Positions 1 to 4,387 of a stretch of 7,975 bases of DNA are shown in pieces. This stretch comes from Actinomycetota bacterium (GTDB lineage Bacteria; Actinomycetota; Thermoleophilia; Solirubrobacterales; Solirubrobacteraceae). Within the stretch, counting starts at the first letter, position 1. Every line of letters starts with the position of its first letter. Location of the stretch: NCBI GenBank assembly GCA_005883905.1, contig VAYD01000163.1, positions 1,979 to 9,953 on the forward strand, given 5' to 3'. A program made the position numbers and the translations under genes. The notes below the pieces were generated by a model that had not been told where the DNA came from, did no database searches, and worked only from the letters and a program-made list of their open reading frames with translations.

Positions 1-439
1 CGCCGACCGGCTGGCGCACCGCGAACGCCAGCGCACCGGGCACGTCGGACGGGATCACCTCGCCCGTGACCGAGTAGGTCTGTGCTGCGGCCTCGCGCAA
101 CATCCGCGAGGCGAGGTCGCAATTGAACATCCCCCACCCGAACGTGCCGCCGACCTCCTCGGTCATGACCGATGCGATCTCCGGCGCGCGCTCCATGAGC
201 AGGTCCGCCGCCTTCGAGAGCAGCGTGCGCCGCTCGCCCGGTGACGTCTGCGACCAGGCCTCGAAGGCCGCGGCCGCCGCGTCGCAGGCGCGCCGCGCGT
301 CCTCGCGCGCGGCCGCCGCGGCAACCGTCACCGGCTCGCCCGTGAACGGGTCGACCCGCTCGAAGGTCCCGCCCCCGGAAGCCGCGGTCCACTCCCCCGC
401 GATCAGAAGCTGCTGCTGCTCGACGTCAGTCGCCGCCAT
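1..439 (-). CDS. Aldehyde dehydrogenase, benzaldehyde/vanillin type (N-terminal part, runs off the window)
   Basis: NAD(P)+-dependent aldehyde dehydrogenase that would oxidise an aldehyde, probably aromatic, to its acid in the cytoplasm. The 146 visible residues begin MAATDVEQQQLLIAGEWTAA and include the N-terminal ALDH features DPFTGEPV and AAFEAWSQTSPGERRTLL, and near residues 125-146 GEVIPSDVPGALAFAVRQPV. The last stretch resembles the salicylaldehyde/vanillin dehydrogenase branch of the superfamily. Family members are about 480 residues, so roughly the last two thirds, including the catalytic Cys and Glu, lie before position 1. The ATG start at 439-437 is supported by an AGGAGGAGG Shine-Dalgarno at 453-445 (5-nt spacing). 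It is transcribed away from the tRNA-Ser fragment and is probably ancestral chromosome flanking the island. Substrate assignment is inference; family assignment is firm. Confidence 0.9.
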   Translation of the reverse strand, partial: MAATDVEQQQLLIAGEWTAASGGGTFERVDPFTGEPVTVAAAAAREDARRACDAAAAAFEAWSQTSPGERRTLLSKAADLLMERAPEIASVMTEEVGGTFGWGMFNCDLASRMLREAAAQTYSVTGEVIPSDVPGALAFAVRQPVG

Positions 440-467
440 CTCTCCCTCCTCCTGTGCAGGTCCGTTC

Positions 468-496
468 ACCGTAGCGCGGAGGGCCATCGCGGTCAG
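468..496 (-). promoter_or_regulatory. Candidate promoter of the aldehyde dehydrogenase gene
   Basis: On the minus strand, CTGACC (496-491) and TACGGT (473-468) are separated by 17 bp and resemble sigma-70 -35 and -10 hexamers (4/6 at -35; TANNNT at -10). The expected transcription start near 461 would leave a leader of about 22 nt carrying the AGGAGGAGG ribosome binding site. This rests on motif matching only. Confidence 0.35.
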
Positions 497-521
497 CGAC
501 GCCGTGCGCGGCTTTCAAGTA

Positions 522-577
522 CGGAGGGGGAGGGATTCGAACCCTCGGTACGCTTGCGCGCACAACGGTTTTCGAGA
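522..577 (-). pseudogene. tRNA-Ser(CGA) 3' fragment, copy 1 (putative att core)
   Basis: Read on the minus strand this is the 3' half of a class II tRNA-Ser: anticodon loop CTCGAAA (anticodon CGA), a long variable arm with the hairpin GCGCGCAAGCGT region, a fully paired T arm (GAGGG / TTCGAAT / CCCTC), acceptor 3' strand CCCCTCC and G discriminator, with no encoded CCA. The 5' half is missing: the sequence upstream (578 onwards) has no D arm, no GGAGGGG acceptor partner, and pairs poorly with the 3' anticodon strand. Loss exactly from the anticodon stem onward is the usual result of tyrosine-recombinase integration into a tRNA 3' end. A near-identical copy lies at 4163-4218. It cannot be a functional tRNA as it stands. 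Confidence 0.85.
522..577. repeat. Direct repeat, left copy, bounding the efflux island (putative attR-like site)
   Basis: These 56 nt match 4163-4218 at 54 of 56 positions (differences at 531 and 535, both A here and G in the other copy), in the same orientation and offset by 3641 bp. The repeat coincides with the tRNA-Ser fragment and is followed on its high-coordinate side by conserved arm blocks. Recombination between the copies would release a 3641-bp circle carrying the two efflux modules. That behaviour is inferred. Confidence 0.8.
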
Positions 578-660
578 CCTGCGTGCGGTGTGCGGAACAC
601 CGCGTAGGTAAGCCATTTTAGCCTCACCAGAGCGGCTTGTGGGACGTTCGGTGGGACTGC
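578..660. promoter_or_regulatory. Putative integrase arm-site region, copy 1
   Basis: There is no gene here. A hairpin (arms 585-591 and 597-603, loop of 5) is followed by TAGGTAAGCCA (605-615), TTAGC (618-622) and two TGGGAC repeats starting at 640 and 652, 12 bp apart. Every one of these blocks except the hairpin sequence recurs at exactly +3641 bp beside the second tRNA fragment, while the bases between them have diverged. Conserved short blocks beside an att core resemble arm-type recombinase binding sites; the function is inferred. Confidence 0.5.
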
Positions 661-829
661 CGGTCCTTCCCGCCCAGCGAGCGCAGCGACAAGGGGGCGG
701 CGTAACCGCGACGCTTCAGCGCGCGCGCCAACGCCGATCCCAGGGTTCACGCCCCTTCCTAACCATCGAAGGCTGTGGGCTTCACCCGAGGACGTTCCAG
801 ACCGCACCGGATTTCCGCTCCCGATCGGC
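661..829. other. Intergenic stretch with no recognised gene
   Basis: No convincing coding region on either strand. The minus-strand reading frame across 493-918 is generated by the tRNA fragment and the palindromic operators and has no recognisable protein signature. A weak inverted repeat (CCGCCC at 670-675, GGGCGG at 695-700) is present without a T tract. An integrase gene would be expected here if the att-like site belonged to an intact element, and none is seen. Confidence 0.5.
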
Positions 830-882
830 TTGAACTCAGACAGCGCTGTCTGATTTACTAAGTCGGACAATGCTGTCTGACT
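830..882 (+). promoter_or_regulatory. Promoter and twin TetR-type operators for the efflux operon
   Basis: A perfect 18-bp palindrome, TCAGACAGCGCTGTCTGA (836-853), sits in the spacer between a possible -35 (TTGAAC, 830-835) and -10 (TTTACT, 854-859). A second, imperfect copy, TCGGACAATGCTGTCTGA (863-880), has its centre 27 bp downstream, around the expected transcription start; its extra flanking AG/CT pairs extend the symmetry. Two related dyads over the promoter of an exporter gene that is followed by a TetR gene strongly suggest autorepression by that TetR protein, relieved by an exported compound. The operator assignment is well supported by symmetry and context; the hexamers are weaker matches. 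Confidence 0.7.
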
Positions 883-899
883 TCGGATCGGAGCCTCCC

Positions 900-2345
900 A
901 TGCACACCCCCCGCTCACACAGCCGGCCCCCGGGCTCGCGCCGTGCCGGCGCCGCGTTGCTCGCCCTGCTCTCGCTGGCGCAGCTCATGGTCATCCTCGA
1001 CGTCTCGGCGGTGAACGTGGCGCTTCCGGACATGGCGAAGGACCTCAACCTGTCGGGCGGGCAGCTCGGCTGGACGATCACGAGCTACTCGCTGGTCTTC
1101 GGCAGCCTCCTGCTGCTCGGCGGCCGCGCCGCCGACCTGCTCGGGCGCCGGCGCATGTTCCTCGCCGGCCTTGGCGTGTTCACCGCCTCCTCGCTGGCGT
1201 CGGCGCTGTCCGCCGGCGCGGGCGCGTTCTTCGCCGCCCGCGCCGGGCAGGGGCTGGGCGCCGCGATGCTCTCGCCGGCCGCGCTGTCGATCATCACGAC
1301 GACGTTCCAGGGCCCACAGCGCACCAAGGCGCTCGGCGTCTGGGGAGCCGTCGGAGGCGCCGGCGCGGCGATCGGCGTCCTGCTGGGCGGCATGCTGACG
1401 GAGCTGATCGACTGGCGGGCGATCTTCTTCATCAACCTGCCCGTCAGCGCGGGTGTTCTCATCGCAGCCCGCCGCGCGATCGCGCCCGACCGGGAGCCGC
1501 CGCGCTGGTCGGGCCTCGACCTCCGCGGGGCGTTGCTGGCCACCGCGAGCCTCGCGGCCGTCGTCTACGCCCTGTCGCAGTCCGGCGACGCCGGGTGGAC
1601 GTCCGCGCAGACGCTCGTCCTCGGGCTCGGCGGCCTGACCGGCCTCGCCCTGTTCGGCGCGCTCGAGACGCGCACGCGCACGCCGCTGCTCAACGTCTCG
1701 CGCCTGCGCGAGCGCGGCGTCGGCGGCGGCTTCCTGATGATGCTCACCGCCTCATCGGTGCTGTTCGGCACCTTCCTGCTCACGTCGATGTACCTGCAGC
1801 AGGTCCTCGGGACGGGCCCGCTGGAGACCGGCCTCGCGTTCCTGCCGATCGCGATCAGCGCGGGACTCGGCGCGCACGTGGGAAGCCACCTGATCGGCCA
1901 CGCCGGGCCGCGGCGAGGCATGGCGGTGGCGTTCATCCTCATGTCGATCGGAACGATGCTGCTCTCGCGCCTGGGCGTGGACGGCAGCTACGTGCCCGAC
2001 GTGCTGCCCGGGATGGTGATCGCCGGGCTCGGCCTGGGCATCGCGCTCGTCGGCGTCGCCCTGTCGGTGCTGACCGGCGCTCCCGCCGAGGAGGCGGGCA
2101 TGCTGTCGGGGTTGAACACCACCGGACATGAGGTCGGAGGGTCCATCGGAATCGCCGTCCTGGTCAGCGTCGCGACCGGCTCCGCGGCAGCGAGCCCGAC
2201 CGCGCTGGCCGGCGGGATCGGCGACGCGTTCCTGGTCGCCAGCATCATCGCGACCGTCGGCGGCATCGTCGGCCCGCTGCTGCTCCCGACCACGCGGACG
2301 TTCCTGCCCAAGCTCAAGGCCGCCCCGCCCGTGTCGGTGCACTGA
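900..2345 (+). CDS. DHA2-family (14-TM) MFS multidrug exporter, EmrB/QacA type
   Basis: Proton-coupled drug exporter of the inner membrane, 481 residues from this start, a normal length for 14-helix DHA2 transporters. Visible motifs: D1-type LDVSAVNVALPD at residues 33-44 with intramembrane Asp34; motif A GRAADLLGRRR at 75-85 between helices 2 and 3; motif B-like RAGQGLGAAMLSPAALSI at 114-131; motif C-like GGAGAAIGVLLGG at 152-164, the antiporter signature. Hydrophobic segments continue to the short polar C-terminus. An in-frame ATG at 870 is possible, but it lies inside operator 2; ATG 900 has GGAG at 890-893 with 6-nt spacing and is preferred. The TetR gene follows after 8 nt, so the two form one operon. 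Substrates (dyes, quaternary ammonium compounds, antibiotics) cannot be read from the sequence. Confidence 0.93.
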   Translation: MHTPRSHSRPPGSRRAGAALLALLSLAQLMVILDVSAVNVALPDMAKDLNLSGGQLGWTITSYSLVFGSLLLLGGRAADLLGRRRMFLAGLGVFTASSLASALSAGAGAFFAARAGQGLGAAMLSPAALSIITTTFQGPQRTKALGVWGAVGGAGAAIGVLLGGMLTELIDWRAIFFINLPVSAGVLIAARRAIAPDREPPRWSGLDLRGALLATASLAAVVYALSQSGDAGWTSAQTLVLGLGGLTGLALFGALETRTRTPLLNVSRLRERGVGGGFLMMLTASSVLFGTFLLTSMYLQQVLGTGPLETGLAFLPIAISAGLGAHVGSHLIGHAGPRRGMAVAFILMSIGTMLLSRLGVDGSYVPDVLPGMVIAGLGLGIALVGVALSVLTGAPAEEAGMLSGLNTTGHEVGGSIGIAVLVSVATGSAAASPTALAGGIGDAFLVASIIATVGGIVGPLLLPTTRTFLPKLKAAPPVSVH

Positions 2346-2353
2346 AAGGTCAC

Positions 2354-2950
2354 GTGGCCGCGGCAAAGCAGACATCGGCCCAACCACGGCGGCGCGCGGA
2401 TGCGCAGCGCAACATCGAGCGCATCCTCGACGCCGCCCTGGAGGCCCTGACCGACGACCTCGACGCGAGCATGACCGAGATCGCGCGCCGCGCCGGGGTC
2501 GTTCGGGCGACGATCTACGTCCACTACCCGACCCGCGACGAGCTGCTGGACGCGGTCACGGCCCGGGCGTTCAGCGAGATCGGCGAGGCCATCGCCGCCG
2601 CCGATCCGCAGCGAGGCGAGCCGATCGACGCGCTACGCCGCGTCGTCGCCGCGACCTGGCGCAAGCTCGGCCGCTACCACGCCCTCGTCGCGATCACGAC
2701 TGCCAGGGACACCTCCGAGGAGGTGCATGAGCGCCACGCCGGCGTGCTCGACCAGCTCCTGCCACTCGTCCGGCGCGGGCAGCACAGCGGCGCGTTCCGC
2801 GCCGACGTCCCCGCCGACTGGCACCTGAGCATGCTGATCGCGCTCATCCACGCCGCCAGCGCCGAGGTGCGCGCCGGCCGCGTCGATGACCACGACGCCG
2901 AAGCCGCCGTCACGGCGACGGTGATCGGCGCGCTCGCGCGCCCCGCCTAA
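2354..2950 (+). CDS. TetR/AcrR-family transcriptional repressor
   Basis: A 198-residue DNA-binding repressor, typical TetR length, probably controlling the exporter just upstream. The N-terminal domain has helix 1 at about residues 17-33 (DAQRNIERILDAALEAL) and a helix-turn-helix at about 39-58 (SMTEIARRAGVVRATIYVHY), followed by the usual PTRDELLDAV. The C-terminal helical ligand-binding domain is divergent and gives no ligand. Start is GTG with GAAAGG at 2344-2349, 4 nt upstream and overlapping the exporter stop. The gene is co-directional with the exporter, so binding at the two dyads at 836-880 would autoregulate the operon. Family is certain; target is inferred from context. Confidence 0.92.
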   Translation: MAAAKQTSAQPRRRADAQRNIERILDAALEALTDDLDASMTEIARRAGVVRATIYVHYPTRDELLDAVTARAFSEIGEAIAAADPQRGEPIDALRRVVAATWRKLGRYHALVAITTARDTSEEVHERHAGVLDQLLPLVRRGQHSGAFRADVPADWHLSMLIALIHAASAEVRAGRVDDHDAEAAVTATVIGALARPA

Positions 2951-2960
2951 GTCGTTCTCC

Positions 2961-2978
2961 GCGGCCGATTCCAGCCGC
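2961..2978 (+). terminator. Weak hairpin after the TetR gene
   Basis: GCGGC (2961-2965) pairs with GCCGC (2974-2978) around an 8-nt loop, 10 nt after the TetR stop. There is no T tract and the stem is short, so this is at best a weak terminator between the drug and metal modules. Confidence 0.2.
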
Positions 2979-3019
2979 CCATCGCCCATATCGTTGGCAG
3001 CCCGACGCACGCGACGCAC

Positions 3020-3047
3020 GGACGTTCGTACGGATGTGCGAACGTCC
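3020..3047. promoter_or_regulatory. ArsR/SmtB-type operator upstream of the metal module
   Basis: A 28-bp inverted repeat with 12-bp arms GGACGTTCGTAC and GTGCGAACGTCC (one mismatch) and a 4-bp centre. The size and symmetry fit the long dyads bound by ArsR/SmtB metal sensors, and it lies immediately upstream of such a gene. A TACGTT -10-like hexamer follows at 3051-3056. The dyad would cover the -35 region, so apo-sensor would block transcription and metal would release it. Inferred from symmetry and position. A tandem 9-mer (CGACGCACG twice, 3003-3020) abuts it. Confidence 0.65.
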
Positions 3048-3063
3048 TGCTACGTTCTCCGGC

Positions 3064-3426
3064 GTGGCGATCGAGCCCGACACGTGCGACCTGCTGTGCC
3101 TCGACCTGCCCAAGGCCGAAGCCCTGCGCGCCAGCCAACCCGGGGTCGAACGTCTCGACGACCTCGCCCGCGTCGCAAAGGCGTTCGGCGACCCCACACG
3201 GCTCGCGATCGCGATCGCGCTGCGCGACGGCGACCAGGCGTGCGTCTGCGATCTGGGCTGGGTGCTCGGCCGCGACGAAAAGCTCGTCTCCCACCACCTG
3301 CGCCAGCTCAGGGGCGCCGGCCTCGCCCGCTCCCGGCGCGACGGCAAGATGGTCATGTACGAGCTCACCGAACGGGCCCGCCTGCTCCTCGACGCACTTG
3401 CCGCAGACACCGCTGGCAAGACCTGA
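3064..3426 (+). CDS. ArsR/SmtB-family metal-sensing repressor, CadC-like
   Basis: A 120-residue winged-helix repressor that should leave DNA on binding a thiophilic metal such as Cd, Pb or Zn. Core ArsR features: AKAFGDPTRLAIAIALRDGD at residues 38-57, then recognition helix KLVSHHLRQLRGAGL, and the wing RSRRDGKMVMYELT. Metal ligands visible from this start are Cys8 and Cys12 (TCDLLCLD) and Cys60 and Cys62 (ACVCD), the arrangement of the CadC alpha3N thiolate site. An in-frame ATG at 3034 would add 10 residues but falls in the centre of the operator dyad; GTG 3064 lies 7 nt after a TACGTT hexamer, suggesting a leaderless transcript. The CDF exporter follows after 2 nt. Sensor class is confident; the metal is inferred. 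Confidence 0.88.
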   Translation: MAIEPDTCDLLCLDLPKAEALRASQPGVERLDDLARVAKAFGDPTRLAIAIALRDGDQACVCDLGWVLGRDEKLVSHHLRQLRGAGLARSRRDGKMVMYELTERARLLLDALAADTAGKT

Positions 3427-3428
3427 GC

Positions 3429-4148
3429 ATGGCGCCCGTCGAACTCCCCGCGCTGCCGGCCGTCCCTTCGCCCGCGGCGACACGTCCGACCACGAGCCAG
3501 CACGACCACCTCGTGCGCCGGGCGAGAGCACTCGCTTGGCTCGGCGTCGGCTGGCACGGCATCGAGGCCGCGATCGCCGTCGGCGCGGGACTCGCCGCCG
3601 GATCGATCGCGCTCATCGGCTTCGGCGCAGACTCCCTCATCGAGGCGTTCGCGGGATCCATCGTGCTCTGGCGCTTTGCCAGCGCCCGCGCGACATCAGC
3701 CATCGCCGAGCGGCGCGCCCAACAGCTGATCGCCATCAGCTTCTACGTCATCGCGGCGTATGTCGCCATCGAGGCGATCCGTTCGCTCGCCGGCGGCGAC
3801 GAGCCCGACGCGAGCTGGGTTGGCATCGGCCTCGCGGCATTCACCCTCGTCACCATGCCCCCGCTGGCCGCCGCCAAGGCGCGCGTGGCAGAGGCGCTGC
3901 GCTCCTCGGCGGGCAAGAGCGAGAGCCGCCAGACGATGCTCTGCGCCTACCTGTCCGCCGCGCTGTTGATCGGTCTCGGCCTCAACGCCGTCGCCGGCTG
4001 GTGGTGGGCCGACCCGCTCACCGCACTCGTCATCGCCGTGGTCGCCGGGAAGGAAGCCCGCGACTCCTGGCGCGGCGAATCCTGCTGCACCGCCCCACCC
4101 CTCGACGCGGCGCCGTCAGAGCGCTGCGACGAGGACTGCTGCACCTGA
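3429..4148 (+). CDS. Short CDF-type cation (heavy-metal) exporter with Cys-rich tail
   Basis: A 239-residue membrane protein of the cation diffusion facilitator type, expected to export divalent metal from the cytoplasm by proton exchange. About six hydrophobic segments are visible. The second contains GSIALIGFGADSLIEAFAG (residues 58-76) with Asp68 and Glu72 where CDF proteins carry a metal site, and WWWADPLTALVIA (191-203) matches the DP motif of the last helix. The fifth helix has CAYLSAALLIGLGLN (172-186), so Cys172 and Ser176 stand where HxxxD is usual. The folded cytoplasmic CTD of classical CDFs is missing; instead a short tail carries five cysteines (219, 220, 233, 237, 238). ATG 3429 lies 2 nt after the sensor stop, giving an operon. 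A much longer upstream-extended frame from 2994 overlaps the sensor out of frame and is not credible. Metal identity is inferred. Confidence 0.85.
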   Translation: MAPVELPALPAVPSPAATRPTTSQHDHLVRRARALAWLGVGWHGIEAAIAVGAGLAAGSIALIGFGADSLIEAFAGSIVLWRFASARATSAIAERRAQQLIAISFYVIAAYVAIEAIRSLAGGDEPDASWVGIGLAAFTLVTMPPLAAAKARVAEALRSSAGKSESRQTMLCAYLSAALLIGLGLNAVAGWWWADPLTALVIAVVAGKEARDSWRGESCCTAPPLDAAPSERCDEDCCT

Positions 4149-4162
4149 ACGGCGCAACGAAG

Positions 4163-4218
4163 CGGAGGGGGGGGGGTTCGAACCCTCGGTACGCTTGCGC
4201 GCACAACGGTTTTCGAGA
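4163..4218 (-). pseudogene. tRNA-Ser(CGA) 3' fragment, copy 2 (putative att core)
   Basis: The same 3' half of tRNA-Ser as at 522-577, in the same orientation and with the same end points (anticodon stem to discriminator G). It is more decayed: its T stem has an A-C mismatch and the T loop reads TTCGAAC, because two positions have become G on the plus strand, producing a run of ten G (4167-4176). Upstream sequence (4219 onward) offers no D arm or acceptor partner. It closes the efflux island 14 nt after the CDF stop codon. Confidence 0.85.
4163..4218. repeat. Direct repeat, right copy, bounding the efflux island
   Basis: Matches 522-577 at 54 of 56 positions with no gaps. Because this copy also continues into the same arm blocks on its high-coordinate side, it looks like a second P-arm junction of a stacked element rather than the opposite end of a simple insertion, which should restore an intact tRNA. 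Confidence 0.8.
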
Positions 4219-4301
4219 TCGCCCCGTGGCGACCTGGAACTGGCTTAGGTAAGCCAGATTAGCGCTGCCTCTGGGCGCTGTGGGGCAGTGATTGGGGCAG
4301 C
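4219..4301. promoter_or_regulatory. Putative integrase arm-site region, copy 2
   Basis: A small hairpin (TCGCC 4219-4223 with GGCGA 4228-4232) is followed by TAGGTAAGCCA (4246-4256), TTAGC (4259-4263) and two TGGGGC repeats at 4281 and 4293. All non-hairpin blocks fall at the same offsets as in copy 1. Here TAGGTAAGCCA is part of an inverted repeat with 8-bp arms, CTGGCTTA (4240-4247) and TAAGCCAG (4250-4257). Function as recombinase binding DNA is inferred; the rest of the gap to the P450 start shows no gene. Confidence 0.5.
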
Positions 4302-4387
4302 AGACAGTCCTTGTGCGCGAAGGCGATGGCGACAGCCTCCGAGCAGAGCCGCAAGAAGACGGGACAGGGTGGCGGTAGCTTGACCGT

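Noticed and set aside
522..610. A complete tRNA-Ser gene on the minus strand
   Set aside because: The 3' half is excellent, but there is no acceptor 5' strand, no D arm and the anticodon stem is mispaired in its outer two pairs; only a fragment is supportable. The same holds at 4163-4250.
870..899. Upstream ATG start for the MFS exporter
   Set aside because: It lies inside operator 2 at about the predicted transcription start, without a ribosome binding site; ATG 900 has GGAG at good spacing.
493..918. Minus-strand reading frame of 141 residues
   Set aside because: Its C-terminal part is a translation of the tRNA fragment and its start a translation of the operators; no protein family is recognisable.
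3003..3020. Tandem 9-mer CGACGCACG x2 as the start of a repeat or CRISPR-like array
   Set aside because: Only two units, no spacers; most likely chance or a minor part of the promoter region.
2994..3428. Long N-terminal extension of the CDF gene in the same frame
   Set aside because: It overlaps the well-supported CadC-like gene out of frame and encodes Arg/Pro-rich sequence typical of a shadow frame; ATG 3429 fits the operon.
578..4162. A transposon or insertion sequence between the repeats
   Set aside because: No transposase, no terminal inverted repeats, and the bounding repeats are tRNA sequence rather than short target duplications.
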